This document shows positions 54,368 through 63,150 of a DNA stretch of 64,000 nt, piece by piece. Under the pieces are notes generated by a model. The model ran no database searches, was not told where the DNA came from, and saw nothing but the letters and a program-made list of their open reading frames with translations. The stretch's first letter is position 1. Each line of letters starts with the position of its first letter. Location: positions 208,495 to 272,494 of the forward strand of contig JADLBL010000023.1 of NCBI GenBank assembly GCA_020847735.1, in the 5' to 3' direction. The stretch comes from Candidatus Eisenbacteria bacterium. GTDB lineage: Bacteria; Eisenbacteria; RBG-16-71-46. Both the position numbers and the translations under genes were made by a program.

Positions 54368-56112
54368 GCGGCGCGGCCTTTCACGCCGCCGCCCGGCGGC
54401 GGCGCGGACGCGCGCTCGGGCCGCAGGTAGGAGAGCAGGCCCGCCGGGCTCTGCGCGCGCGCCAGCGACAGCGCGATGCGCGGCAGCGCGAACGCCCCCG
54501 GGTAGACGAGGTAGCGGTCCTCGAACGCGGGATCGAACTTGCGCTTCCACTCGAACAGGCCGCGGAAGTCGTAGAAGCGCTTCAGCCGCTCGATCAGGAA
54601 CGCGCGCGCCGGATCGTCGCTCGCGATCGTCTCGGCGGCTCCGCCCGCGGTCGGAACGCGGACCAGGGCCGACAGCGAGAGCGACATCATCTCGTCGCCG
54701 CGCTCGCGCGCGTGCTCGACGCCACGCACGACCAGCAGCTCCATCACGCCCGAGGGGGCCGAGTGCCGGCGGCGCATCAGGTCGAGCGCCCAGCCGCGCC
54801 GCGCCCACACGGGCGTCCACGTGCAGAACGCCTCGGCGCGCCCGGCGGCGACGTTCCATGCGACCGACACCCACCGTTCGCCGAGCGTGGCCGGCTCGAA
54901 TCGGCCCATGCAGAACCCCTTCTCGCCGCCGGCGCGGCCCTGCATCCATTCGGCCGAGATGGCGCGCATGGGCTCGAGCATCGCGGCCGAGTCGGGATCG
55001 GAGCCGAAGGGCCGCTCGCCGGGCACCCAGTGCCGGACTTCGATTCCCTGGCGCGCGAGTTTGTTCACCGCGCGCCGAACCGTACCGCGGGCCCCCCCTT
55101 CGAGCGTGAAGCCGGCCGGGTGCAGGATCGGGTCCACGCCGATGTGCGCCGCGCTCCAGCCACGTGCGCGGTAGAGCGGCAGTCGTTCGCGGCGCGCCTG
55201 GTAGAACGCGAACTGCCAGTCGCGTTCGCGGCAGAAGCGTTCGAACGCCTCGAGCAGCGGCGGAATCTCCTCCGGCGGTCCCATCGGGTCACCGATCACG
55301 AGGAGCGTGTCGGCTTCGAAATGGTAGGCGATCGCCGCGCGTCCGTTGGCGCTGAAGAAGTGGTCCACGTCGTCGCCGAGCGCGAACGCCGCGACCGTGC
55401 TGTCGCCGTACGCGGCCGCGATCGTGCGCATGCGCTCGACGTCGGCGCGATGCCGGCGGCGGTGCTGCGCCGGGCTGAGCAGCGCGACGACGAAGCCCAC
55501 GAGCAGCGTGATGCCGACGACGCTGATCGAGCCGAGGAACCAGCGCACCGGGCCGTGCGTGCGTTCGACGTCGAGCACCGGCGAGCCGACGCCGAAGAGC
55601 TGGTAGAGCGCCTCCGCCGAGGCGCGGGCGACCGACGCGTCGTGCGGGCTGAAGAGGGCCTCGACGATCCAGCTGCCCGCCACGGCGTAGGCGACGACCG
55701 CCGCCAGCGACATCGCGAGCGGCGCCACCAGGCCGCGGAACGACAGGTCGCGGCTGCGCACCTGGAACGCTTCGGCGTTCATGCCGAGCAGGAACATCAG
55801 TCCGGCCGCGACCGTGGCCTCCTCGAGATCGAAGGCCTTGAGCAGGTTGACCGGGACCGACAGCGCGCACAGGAAGAGCGCGGTCACGAACGCGCGACGC
55901 TTGCCCCGGCGCATGCCGTCGGCGGTCAGAAGCAGCAGTACGCCCGCGAGCAGCGTGAAGGTGCGGCTCGTGTCCAGCACGGCGGTCGGGACCAGGTGAC
56001 GCAGCGCGAGGACTCGTTCCGGCGGACGCGAGAGCAGCGCCGAGAGCAGGTCAACGGCGCCCATGACGGCGACGGCGAGCGCGAGCGCGTGGCGGACGAA
56101 CGTGCGTTTCAT
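54364..56112 (-). CDS. MprF-like membrane protein with DUF2156 aminoacyltransferase domain
   Basis: 582 residues. The first ~215 residues contain about five or six membrane helices (LALAVAVMGAVDLLSALLS, TLLAGVLLLLTADG, VGITLLVGFVVALLSP). The C-terminal ~350 residues are the DUF2156 double-GNAT fold of phosphatidylglycerol lysyltransferases: AAIAYHFEADTLLVIGDPMG, VRRAVNKLARQGIEV, VMELLVVRGVEHARERGDEM, FYDFRGLFEWKRKFDP, then DRYLVYPGAFALPRIALSLA. MprF moves lysine or alanine from tRNA to phosphatidylglycerol and flips the product. The membrane part is shorter than in Staphylococcus MprF, so the flippase half may be absent. Confidence 0.88.
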   Translation of the reverse strand: MKRTFVRHALALAVAVMGAVDLLSALLSRPPERVLALRHLVPTAVLDTSRTFTLLAGVLLLLTADGMRRGKRRAFVTALFLCALSVPVNLLKAFDLEEATVAAGLMFLLGMNAEAFQVRSRDLSFRGLVAPLAMSLAAVVAYAVAGSWIVEALFSPHDASVARASAEALYQLFGVGSPVLDVERTHGPVRWFLGSISVVGITLLVGFVVALLSPAQHRRRHRADVERMRTIAAAYGDSTVAAFALGDDVDHFFSANGRAAIAYHFEADTLLVIGDPMGPPEEIPPLLEAFERFCRERDWQFAFYQARRERLPLYRARGWSAAHIGVDPILHPAGFTLEGGARGTVRRAVNKLARQGIEVRHWVPGERPFGSDPDSAAMLEPMRAISAEWMQGRAGGEKGFCMGRFEPATLGERWVSVAWNVAAGRAEAFCTWTPVWARRGWALDLMRRRHSAPSGVMELLVVRGVEHARERGDEMMSLSLSALVRVPTAGGAAETIASDDPARAFLIERLKRFYDFRGLFEWKRKFDPAFEDRYLVYPGAFALPRIALSLARAQSPAGLLSYLRPERASAPPPGGGVKGRAA

Positions 56113-56241
56113 CGGTGGGCGGGAACGGTATCACAGCGTGCCGGGCCACTCGCGGGGGCGCGGCGTCCGCCGCGGGCGCCGGGGGGTTCCGATCCGGCGC
56201 GGGTTGTCGCCGCCCTGACCCGGCTCCGGCGGGCGCCGTGC

Positions 56242-56247
56242 TACCCT
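56242..56247 (+). promoter_or_regulatory. -10 box before the TPR gene, near-leaderless
   Basis: TACCCT eight bases before GTG 56256. The nearest -35-like CTGACC (56215-56220) is 21 bases away, which is long. Confidence 0.35.
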
Positions 56248-56255
56248 GCCCGCCC

Positions 56256-57578
56256 GTGAAAACCCGCCGCCTGACGCTCGCGGCCGCGTTCGCCGCCCCG
56301 CTCCTCGCCGCGCTGCTCGCGCCCGCCCGCGTGCCGGTGACGCGCGCCGACGTGCCGCCGATCCTGCTGCCGCCGCATCGCGACACGACCGTCTCCATCG
56401 AGTCGGAACCGGCACCGCTGCTGCAACCCGGTCGTCCAGGGCCCGCCGACGCCGAGCGCGTCTCGCGCGAGAAGTTCGCGCGCGAGCAGTACGAGCTGGG
56501 GCGCGCGCTCGAGGCGCAGCGCGTTCCGGCCGCGGCCATCGCCGCGTATCGGAACGCCGTGCGCAACGACCCGAAGCTGCTCGACGCGCACTACCGGATG
56601 GGCCTGCTGTACACGGCGGTGGGCCAGCACCGCGCGGCGGTGAGCGAGTACGCGGCCGAGGTGACGCTCGATCCCGGCAACCGCGTGGCCGCGCGCGCCC
56701 TCGGGCTCGCGCTCGCGAGCGACGGCGACACCGCGAACGCGGTGCGCCAGCTCGAGCTGCTGACGCGCCGCGGCGCGAAGGACGCCGCTTCGTGGAAGGC
56801 GCTCGGCTTCGCCTACGGCCTCGCCCGCCGGCCGGCCGACTCCGAGCGCGCGCTGCGCCACGCGCTGTCGCTCGACGCCCGCGACGCCGGCACCTGGCGC
56901 GATCTCGGACTGGTGCTGTCGCTGCTCGGCCGCGCGCCCGAAGCGCGCGAGGCGTACCGCCGATCGGCGAGGCTGGCGCCCAGGGACGGAAGCGCGTCGC
57001 TCAACGCCGGCAACCTCGAAGCCCGCGAAGGCCGCTGGCCGGCCGCGCTCGCCGACTACCGCGAGGCGGTGTCGCGCGACTCGACGCTCGCTCCCGCGTA
57101 CGCCGGGCAGATCAAGGCGCTCGTCGCGCTCGGGCGCAGCGGGGAGGTCGGCGCGATCTACCGGCGCTGGCTGGCCGTGCGGCCCGACTCGCCGGAGGCG
57201 CGCATCGAGGCGATCCGCTACTTCTCGGCGCGCGATCGCGACGACATCGCGCTCGAGCTTGCGCGCGACGGCGTGCGCGCGAACCCCGCTTCGGGCGAGG
57301 CGCACGTCGCGCTCGGAATGGCGCTCGACGCGACCGGCGACGCCGCGGGCATGCTGACCGAGCTGCGCAGGGCCGAGAAGCTTCTGCGGCAGCCCGAGCA
57401 GCGCGACCGCCTGCGCGCCACGATCGCTTCGCTGCGCGCGCAGGCGCCGGACTCGCTGCGCGCGGTGTACACCGCCGACAGTCTCGCGCACGAGGTGCCC
57501 GGAGCCGCCCGGCGCGACGCGACGCCCGGGACCGCGCCGCCGGGGGGCGCCGCCGCGGACTCGGTCTCGCGCCGCTGA
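56256..57578 (+). CDS. Secreted TPR protein
   Basis: 440 residues from GTG 56256, which opens a signal peptide (RRLTLAAAFAAPLLAALLAP). Frame continues upstream but only as low-complexity. From about residue 75 to 400 there are about eight to nine TPR units, such as YELGRALEAQRVPAAAIAAY, DAHYRMGLLYTAVGQHRAAV and WRDLGLVLSLLGRAPEAREA. TPR arrays hold protein partners; no enzymatic domain is attached. Probably periplasmic. No obvious partner next door: the upstream gene is divergent and ispH follows from its own promoter. Confidence 0.8.
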   Translation: MKTRRLTLAAAFAAPLLAALLAPARVPVTRADVPPILLPPHRDTTVSIESEPAPLLQPGRPGPADAERVSREKFAREQYELGRALEAQRVPAAAIAAYRNAVRNDPKLLDAHYRMGLLYTAVGQHRAAVSEYAAEVTLDPGNRVAARALGLALASDGDTANAVRQLELLTRRGAKDAASWKALGFAYGLARRPADSERALRHALSLDARDAGTWRDLGLVLSLLGRAPEAREAYRRSARLAPRDGSASLNAGNLEAREGRWPAALADYREAVSRDSTLAPAYAGQIKALVALGRSGEVGAIYRRWLAVRPDSPEARIEAIRYFSARDRDDIALELARDGVRANPASGEAHVALGMALDATGDAAGMLTELRRAEKLLRQPEQRDRLRATIASLRAQAPDSLRAVYTADSLAHEVPGAARRDATPGTAPPGGAAADSVSRR

Positions 57579-57587
57579 CCGCGGCTT

Positions 57588-57616
57588 TTGCCGTGCCGCG
57601 GGCCTTCCGCTAGCCT
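57588..57616 (+). promoter_or_regulatory. Promoter for ispH
   Basis: TTGCCG (57588-57593), 17-base spacer, TAGCCT (57611-57616). A small CCGCGGC/GCCGCGG hairpin (57579-57601) overlaps the -35 and may end the TPR transcript. Confidence 0.6.
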
Positions 57617-57660
57617 GACCGGCCGATCCGCTCCGCGGCCGCCCGCACCGAGGTGATCGC

Positions 57661-58680
57661 ATGACTTCGCCGACCCGCACGCTCTACCTCGCGGCGCCCC
57701 GCGGCTTCTGCGCCGGCGTGGACCGCGCCATTGACATCGTCGAGATGGCGCTCGAAGTCCACGGCGCGCCGATCTGGGTGCGGCACGAGATCGTGCACAA
57801 CCGCCACGTCGTGGACGCCCTGCGCGCCAAGGGCGCCGTGTTCACCGACGATCTCGCGGACGTGCCCGCGGGCGCGGTGGTGGTGTTCTCCGCCCATGGC
57901 GTTTCGCCGGCGGTGCGCGCCGAGGCCAAGGCGCGCGGCCTGCGCACGCTGGACGCGACCTGCCCGCTCGTCACCAAGGTGCACCTCGAGGCGCTGCGTT
58001 ACGCGAAACAGGGCTACTCGATCGTGCTCATCGGCCATCGCCAGCACGTCGAGGTCATCGGCACGCTCGGCGAAGCCCCCGAGGCGATCGTCGTGTGCGA
58101 GAGCGTCGCCGAGGTCGAGGCGCTCGCGCTGCCCGATCCCGAAAAGGTCGCGTACATCACGCAGACCACGCTCTCGATCGACGACTGCAACGCGATGGTC
58201 GAGGCTCTGCGCCGGCGCTACCCGAAGGTGAAGGAGCCGGCGAAGGACGACATCTGCTACGCCACCACCAACCGGCAGCACGCGGTGCGGTACATGGCGC
58301 CCCTTTGCCCGACCGTACTCGTCGTCGGCGCGCCGGCCAGCAGCAACGCGAACCGCCTCGTCGAGGTGGCCGCGGGACTCGGCTCGCGGGCCTGGCTGAT
58401 CGAGTCCGCCGCCGACATCCGCCCCGAGTGGCTGACCGGCAACGTCGGCCTGACCGCCGGCGCCTCGACCCCCGAGCACGTCGTGCAGGCGTGCGTCGCG
58501 CGTGTTCGCGAGCTGGGGGACTACCGGGTCGAGGAGTTCCGCCTGGTCGAGGAACGCGTCGTGTTCCCGCTGCCCGGCGAGCTGGCCGCGGCCGCCGAGG
58601 AGCGGGGCATCGAGCTGTCGCCGGGCAACGCCCTCGCGGCGCGGCGCGCCCGCGACGAGATGCGCGTTCGTCATCACTGA
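57661..58680 (+). CDS. ispH: 4-hydroxy-3-methylbut-2-enyl diphosphate reductase
   Basis: 339 residues, full length. The three Cys ligands of the [4Fe-4S] cluster are present: Cys17 in PRGFCAGVDRAIDIV, Cys101 in LDATCPLVTKVH, and Cys199 in DDICYATTNRQHAV. Substrate-binding His at 46 (EIVHNRHVV) and 79 (FSAHGVSP), and the acid Glu131 in GHRQHVEVIGT, are also visible. It makes IPP and DMAPP, the last step of the MEP isoprenoid pathway. Monocistronic, with a clear promoter. The C-terminal ~25 residues are a short extension. Confidence 0.97.
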   Translation: MTSPTRTLYLAAPRGFCAGVDRAIDIVEMALEVHGAPIWVRHEIVHNRHVVDALRAKGAVFTDDLADVPAGAVVVFSAHGVSPAVRAEAKARGLRTLDATCPLVTKVHLEALRYAKQGYSIVLIGHRQHVEVIGTLGEAPEAIVVCESVAEVEALALPDPEKVAYITQTTLSIDDCNAMVEALRRRYPKVKEPAKDDICYATTNRQHAVRYMAPLCPTVLVVGAPASSNANRLVEVAAGLGSRAWLIESAADIRPEWLTGNVGLTAGASTPEHVVQACVARVRELGDYRVEEFRLVEERVVFPLPGELAAAAEERGIELSPGNALAARRARDEMRVRHH

Positions 58681-58705
58681 ACCGGCGCGGCGCCCGGCGG
58701 CCGCG

Positions 58706-58735
58706 TTGCCCGATTCCTCCCGCCTCTTCTAAGGT
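58706..58735 (+). promoter_or_regulatory. Promoter for the LigB-like gene, near-leaderless
   Basis: TTGCCC (58706-58711), 18-base spacer, TAAGGT (58730-58735). ATG 58745 begins nine bases after the -10, leaving at most a few leader bases. Confidence 0.6.
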
Positions 58736-58744
58736 GCATCGGCC

Positions 58745-59536
58745 ATGCTCACGACCGCCGCCCTGCTTGCCCCCAGCGTTCCGACCATGCTCATTGACGA
58801 GCAGCGCGGGGACGTGACCGAGATGATCGAAGCCCTCGAGGCCGCCGGGCGGCGGATGCTGGCCGACGAGCCGGCCGCCATCGTCGCGCTCTCGGCCCGC
58901 TGGGTGGCGCCGGGCGCGTTTCACGCCGACGACGCCCGGCGCCACCGCTCGGTGATCGACCTTCCGGGCTTCGGCGTCGAACCGCGTCACGACGCGGACG
59001 GACAGCCGGCGCTGGCGCGCGCCATCGTCGGGCGCGCGACGAGGAACGGCCTGCGCGCGACGACCGCACGGCGCGGAGCCGACACGGCGATCAGCATTCC
59101 GCTCCATTTCCTCGATCGGTCGCGCGCCCTGCCGGTCGTACCGGTCTCGATCGGCGAGGGCACGCGCGAGGAACACCGCGCCTGGGGCGCGGCGATCCGG
59201 CAGGCGCTCGACGACTGGCCGGAGCGCGTGGCCTTCGTGGTCGGCGGGGCGCTGTCGTGGAATCTGCACGCCTTCAACCTGAAACGCGACGTGCCCGAGT
59301 GCCGGGATCTCGACGAGGGCGTGCTCGAGGCGATGTCGCGACCGGACTGGGACCGCCTCGCGGAGCTCGCGGCGCAGCACGCGGAACGGGCGCGGCCGGA
59401 GGCGGACCTGCGGCACCTCGAAGTGCTGCGCGGCTTCCTCGCGCTCGACAGCGCGCGCGGCGCCGTGCTCGAGCACGAGACCTCACCCGGGATCGGCACC
59501 GCGCTCGTCGAGTTCCAGCTGGGGCGCGCGGACTGA
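58745..59536 (+). CDS. LigB/class III extradiol dioxygenase-like protein (AMMECR1/Memo-type fold)
   Basis: 263 residues. LLAPSVPTMLIDEQRGDVTE at the start and ALEAAGRRMLADEPAAIVAL (search-for-ligand helix), then SIPLHFLDR, PVVPVSI and VAFVVGGALSWNLHA follow the layout of class III extradiol dioxygenase subunit-B-like proteins. Some residues that bind iron in true ring-cleavage enzymes (the HGTP-like motif and early histidines) are not evident, so it may be a Memo-like or non-oxygenase member. Not linked to aromatic degradation genes here. Confidence 0.65.
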   Translation: MLTTAALLAPSVPTMLIDEQRGDVTEMIEALEAAGRRMLADEPAAIVALSARWVAPGAFHADDARRHRSVIDLPGFGVEPRHDADGQPALARAIVGRATRNGLRATTARRGADTAISIPLHFLDRSRALPVVPVSIGEGTREEHRAWGAAIRQALDDWPERVAFVVGGALSWNLHAFNLKRDVPECRDLDEGVLEAMSRPDWDRLAELAAQHAERARPEADLRHLEVLRGFLALDSARGAVLEHETSPGIGTALVEFQLGRAD

Positions 59537-59592
59537 CGACGTCGCGGCCCGCGGGCGCGACCCGCCCGCTGGCCGCTCCGGCGGAACGCGGG

Positions 59593-59598
59593 TAGCCT
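59593..59598 (+). promoter_or_regulatory. -10 box before the glycosyltransferase gene, near-leaderless
   Basis: TAGCCT nine bases before ATG 59608. A weak -35-like CTGGCC is found at 59569-59574 (18-base spacer). Confidence 0.4.
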
Positions 59599-59607
59599 GC
59601 GCGGGCC

Positions 59608-60843
59608 ATGCGCGTCCTGCTCGTCAATGCGTTCCACTGGCTCAAAGGCGGCGTCGAGCGCACCTACTTCGACGAGTCGCGCTGGCTGGCCGCGGCCGGC
59701 CACGAGGTCGCCCATTTCGCCACCCGTCACGACGGCAACGAGCCCAGTCCGACCGCCGAATACTTCGCGCCGCCCGCCGACTTCACCGAAGGCGGCTCGA
59801 CGCTGGCGCAGCTGAAGCAGCTTCCGCGCGTCCTGTGGTCGGCGCCGGCGGCGGCGGCGATGGCCCGGCTCGTCGCCGCCTGGAAACCCGATGTCGCGCA
59901 CCTGCACGCGCCGAGCCGGCACCTGACGCCCAGCATCCTGCGGCCGCTCGAGCGCGCGCGCGTGCCGGTGGTCATGACGCTCCACGACTTCAAGCCGTGG
60001 TGCACGAACCGCATCCTGTTCGCGCACGGCGAGGTGTGCGAGCGCTGCCGCGGCGGCCGGCACTGGCACGCCGTGACGACCGCCTGCGTGCAGGACTCGC
60101 GCGCGAAGAGCGTCGTCGGCTCGGTCGAGGCCTACCTGCACGACGCGCTGAACGCGTACCGTTCGGTGCGGCGCTGGATCGCGCCGTCGCGGTTCGTGTA
60201 CGACAAGGCGCGCGAGAACGGCGTGGACGACGCGCGCCTGCGCGTGCTCTCGCACGGCGTCGAGCCCGCGCGCGGGACGCTCGCGCCGCCCGACGGCACG
60301 CCGGAGCGCTACGCGCTCTTCGCGGGGCGGCTCTCGACCGAAAAAGGCGTGCGGCTGCTGCCCGCGATCGCCGGGGCGATCCGCCCGACGCCGCTGCTCG
60401 TCGCCGGCGAAGGCCCGCTCGCCGGCTGGCTGGCCGCGAACGCACCCGCCGACCTGCGGCTCCTCGGACACCTGAGCGACGCCGCGCTCGCCGGACTGCG
60501 CGCGCGGGCGGCGGCGGTGATCGTGCCGAGCCTGTTCGTCGAGCACTATGGCTACACCGTCGCCGAAGCGTTGCTCGACGCGCGGCCCGTCATCGCGGCG
60601 AAGATCGGCGCGCTGCCCGAGCTGATCGAGCACGAGGGGACGGGGCTGCTCGTCGCGCCCGGCGACGGCCCGGGCTTCGCGGCGGCGGTTCGCCGGGCGC
60701 TGGACGATCCGGCGGCGCCGCGCTGGGGCGCCGCCGGACGCGAACGTGTCGAGCGGATGAGCGCGCCCGCGGCCCACCTGGCGGGACTGCTCGGCATCTA
60801 CCGGGAGGCCCTGGAAGCGCCGGCCACCGGCGAGTGGAGGTGA
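59608..60843 (+). CDS. GT4-family glycosyltransferase
   Basis: 411 residues. N-terminal Rossmann part: VLLVNAFHWLKGGVERTYFD (the GG loop), LAAAGHEVAHFAT and PDVAHLHAPSRH. The middle Cys-rich insert, FKPWCTNRILFAHGEVCERC, is typical of GT4 enzymes from polysaccharide clusters. C-terminal: LFAGRLSTEKGVRLLPAIAG, then SLFVEHYGYTVAEALLDARP with the sugar-nucleotide-binding E-x7-E. It likely transfers a sugar from UDP- or GDP-sugar in surface glycan synthesis, acceptor unknown. The creatininase-like gene begins 2 bases after its stop. Confidence 0.9.
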   Translation: MRVLLVNAFHWLKGGVERTYFDESRWLAAAGHEVAHFATRHDGNEPSPTAEYFAPPADFTEGGSTLAQLKQLPRVLWSAPAAAAMARLVAAWKPDVAHLHAPSRHLTPSILRPLERARVPVVMTLHDFKPWCTNRILFAHGEVCERCRGGRHWHAVTTACVQDSRAKSVVGSVEAYLHDALNAYRSVRRWIAPSRFVYDKARENGVDDARLRVLSHGVEPARGTLAPPDGTPERYALFAGRLSTEKGVRLLPAIAGAIRPTPLLVAGEGPLAGWLAANAPADLRLLGHLSDAALAGLRARAAAVIVPSLFVEHYGYTVAEALLDARPVIAAKIGALPELIEHEGTGLLVAPGDGPGFAAAVRRALDDPAAPRWGAAGRERVERMSAPAAHLAGLLGIYREALEAPATGEWR

Positions 60844-60845
60844 CG

Positions 60846-61547
60846 ATGCGCGTGGACGCGACGAACTGGATGCAGATCGAGAAGTACCTGAAGGCCGACG
60901 ACCGCGCCGTCCTGCCCGTGGGCAGCGTCGAGCAGCACGCCTACCTGAGCCTCGCGACCGACGCGATCCTCGCCGAGCGGCTCGCCGTCGAAGCCGCGGA
61001 GCCGCTCGGCGTGCCGGTCTTTCCAGTCGCCGCCTACGGGATCACACCGAACTTCACCGCCTTCCCGGGCACGCTCTCGCTGCGTGTCGAGACCCTGTGC
61101 GCGATCGTGCGCGACCTGCTCGACGGACTCGAGGCGCAGGGGTTCCGGCGCGTGCTGGTGGTGAACGGGCACGGCGGCAACGCGCCGGCGCAGGGTTTCG
61201 TCGCCGAATGGCTCGCGGGCCGGCCGCACATGCGCGTACGCTGGCACAACTGGTGGAACGCGCCGCAGGTGTGGGCGAAGGTGGTCGCGACCGACCCGCT
61301 GGCTTCGCACGCCTCGTGGATGGAGAACTTTCCGTGGACGCGCATCGAGGGCGTCGCGCTGCCGAAGGAGCCGAAGGCCGAGGTGCCGTTCGCGCAATGG
61401 CTGCACCTGGGACCGAAGGAGATCCGTGAGCGGCTCGGCGACGGCTGCTTCGCCGGACGCTACGAACGGGCCGACGACGAGATGTACGCGATCTGGCGCG
61501 TCGCGATCGAGGAGACGCGGGCGCTGATCGCGCAGGGCTGGGATTGA
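60846..61547 (+). CDS. Creatininase-family amidohydrolase
   Basis: 233 residues from ATG 60846 with GGAGG at 60836-60840. Metal-site motifs: VLPVGSVEQHAYLSLATDAI (Glu and His), ITPNFTAFPGTLSLR, and VLVVNGHGGNAPA. It ends FPWTRIEGVALPKEP and LAGRYERADDEMY-like (here CFAGRYERADDEMYAIW). The family includes creatininase and mycofactocin- or riboflavin-associated amidohydrolases, so the reaction here is not known. Translation is coupled to the glycosyltransferase. Confidence 0.88.
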   Translation: MRVDATNWMQIEKYLKADDRAVLPVGSVEQHAYLSLATDAILAERLAVEAAEPLGVPVFPVAAYGITPNFTAFPGTLSLRVETLCAIVRDLLDGLEAQGFRRVLVVNGHGGNAPAQGFVAEWLAGRPHMRVRWHNWWNAPQVWAKVVATDPLASHASWMENFPWTRIEGVALPKEPKAEVPFAQWLHLGPKEIRERLGDGCFAGRYERADDEMYAIWRVAIEETRALIAQGWD

Positions 61548-61612
61548 GTCGCGCCCGGGACACGAGCGCGACGGTCGCAAGGCTCCCCGAACTTCGACGA
61601 CGAGGAGGACCC

Positions 61613-62254
61613 ATGAACCGCTGGACCCGTTACCCGCTCGCCGCGCTCTGTGGCCTCGCGCTGCTGTCGGCCGCGCCGGCATTCGCCGACGAACCTTCGG
61701 CGCACGCCGCGGCCACGCCCGAGGTCGCGGGCATCCGCGGCGAGATCATCGCCAACCTGAAGGACGCGAGCGGAAAGGTGATCGAGCTGGCCGGCGCCGT
61801 TCCGGCCCGCAAGTGGGGCTGGCGGCCCGCAAAGGGGGTGCGCTCCGTGGGTGAGGCCTACCTGCACATCGCGCAGGCCAACTACCTGCTCAGTTCGTTC
61901 CTCGGCGCGAAACCGCCGCTGTCCGAGGCCGTGCTCTCGAAGCTCGACACCACGCCGACCACCGTCGAGCGCACGTTGCAATTGCTGAAGGACTCGTTCG
62001 CGTTCGCCGAGCGGACCATCGCCGACACGCCCGACTCCGAGCTCGCCGCGACCGCCAGCTTCTTCGGGCAGCCAATGACCAAGGAGGCGATCATGCTGGC
62101 CATGGCGACGCACACGCACGAACACCTCGGCCAGTCCATCGCCTACGCGCGCATGAACGGCGTCGTGCCGCCGTGGACCGCGCGCGAGCAGGCCGCCGCC
62201 GCGAAGCGCGCGGCCGAGAAGGCGAAGGGAAGCGGCGCGCAGGGCGGACGCTGA
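61613..62254 (+). CDS. Secreted DinB-family protein
   Basis: 213 residues from ATG 61613 with GAGGAGG upstream. A signal peptide (RYPLAALCGLALLSAAPAFA) precedes a DinB-type four-helix domain: ARKWGWRPAKGVRSVGEAYL, then LHIAQANYLLSSFLG and MATHTHEHLGQSIAYARMNG, with His in the two metal-binding positions. Exported DinB proteins are common in soil bacteria; their substrate is unknown. The tail is Ala/Lys-rich. The longer frame from 61544 is disfavoured because it lacks a signal peptide start and ribosome site. Confidence 0.85.
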   Translation: MNRWTRYPLAALCGLALLSAAPAFADEPSAHAAATPEVAGIRGEIIANLKDASGKVIELAGAVPARKWGWRPAKGVRSVGEAYLHIAQANYLLSSFLGAKPPLSEAVLSKLDTTPTTVERTLQLLKDSFAFAERTIADTPDSELAATASFFGQPMTKEAIMLAMATHTHEHLGQSIAYARMNGVVPPWTAREQAAAAKRAAEKAKGSGAQGGR

Positions 62255-62299
62255 CGCGAGCGGCGGGCGCCGGTCGAAGCCGGACCCGGAGCGGAGCCA

Positions 62300-62320
62300 C
62301 GGCGGGCGGGGCGCCCGCCG
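62300..62320. terminator. Hairpin between convergent genes
   Basis: 8-bp stem CGGCGGGC / GCCCGCCG with loop GGGGC, between the secreted DinB gene and the convergent AhpD-like gene. No T-run. Confidence 0.45.
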
Positions 62321-62327
62321 CGACCGC

Positions 62328-62897
62328 TCAGCGCTGCGCGCCGAAGGCCCACGGCTCGCGGCCGGCCTCCAGCTCGACCCCGAGCGCGAGCACCACGCGG
62401 TTGATGAACGAGTACCAGGCCGCGATCGCCACCGCGCGCACGATGGCCTCGTCGGTGAAACCGTACTCGCGCACGCGCTCGAGGTCGGCGACGCCGCGTT
62501 CGTCCGGCTCGCAGGTGAGCGCGACCGCCATGTCGAGCAGCACCCGGTCGCGCGCCGCGAGGTTGGCCTCGCGGTAGTCGCGCGCCACTCCGCGGGCCAG
62601 TTCGTCGCCCGAGAGCTTCGCGAGCTTCGGCCCGTGGTGCGCGACGCAGTAGCCGCAGCCGTTGGTCGCGGAGACGACGACGGCGATCAACTCGACCTGC
62701 GCCGCCGTGAGCGGCGATGGCTCCGTGGTGAGCGCGACGTACGAAGCGTGGGCGGACTCGAGCGCCGCCGGGCTCAGTGCCAGCGCCTGCCAGACGTTCG
62801 AGACACGCCCCGACGAGCTGCGGGACGCGATGCGCTCGTACACACCTCGCAGCTCGGGCGGGGCCGATTCGGGGGCGATGCTGCGGGTCCAGCTCAT
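62328..62897 (-). CDS. AhpD-like/peroxidase-related (carboxymuconolactone decarboxylase family) protein
   Basis: 189 residues with GAGGAGG before the ATG. The redox motif CGYC at 81-84 with His88 (NGCGYCVAHHGPKLAKL) is the AhpD signature, in a helical CMD domain; the end matches the peroxidase-related uroporphyrinogen-type group (FTDEAIVRAVAIAAWYSFIN, RVVLALGVELE). AhpD relatives reduce peroxides using a partner reductase. TAACCT (minus strand, 62933-62928) is a possible -10. Next gene convergent. Confidence 0.9.
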   Translation of the reverse strand: MSWTRSIAPESAPPELRGVYERIASRSSSGRVSNVWQALALSPAALESAHASYVALTTEPSPLTAAQVELIAVVVSATNGCGYCVAHHGPKLAKLSGDELARGVARDYREANLAARDRVLLDMAVALTCEPDERGVADLERVREYGFTDEAIVRAVAIAAWYSFINRVVLALGVELEAGREPWAFGAQR

Positions 62898-63138
62898 GAC
62901 GACCTCCTCCTTGTGCTTGAGCCGCGCAGGTTAGCCCGGACCCTTCGCGAGCCGCCAGCCGGCGAGCGGGCGCACAAGAAAGAAGGGCCCGTCCGGGCGC
63001 GCACCGGCGGCAGGGCGCTTCGCGGGAGCGGCCTCCCGGCCCGGCACCGGCGGCACGGCGAGCGCCGGCCCGCGCCGGCGCGGCGCGGACCGACGCGGGG
63101 CTTGACCCGCCCGTGATGCCGGGCGCACGCGCACGCGC

Positions 63139-63144
63139 TACATT
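63139..63144 (+). promoter_or_regulatory. -10 box, leaderless candidate
   Basis: TACATT six bases before ATG 63151, so transcription would start at or next to the A of the start codon. No good -35 at 17-18 bases. Confidence 0.4.
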
Positions 63145-63150
63145 CCGCGC

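Noticed and set aside
63102-63107. TTGACC as -35 for the CTCGCGF gene
   Set aside because: It is 31 bases from TACATT, far beyond a working spacer.
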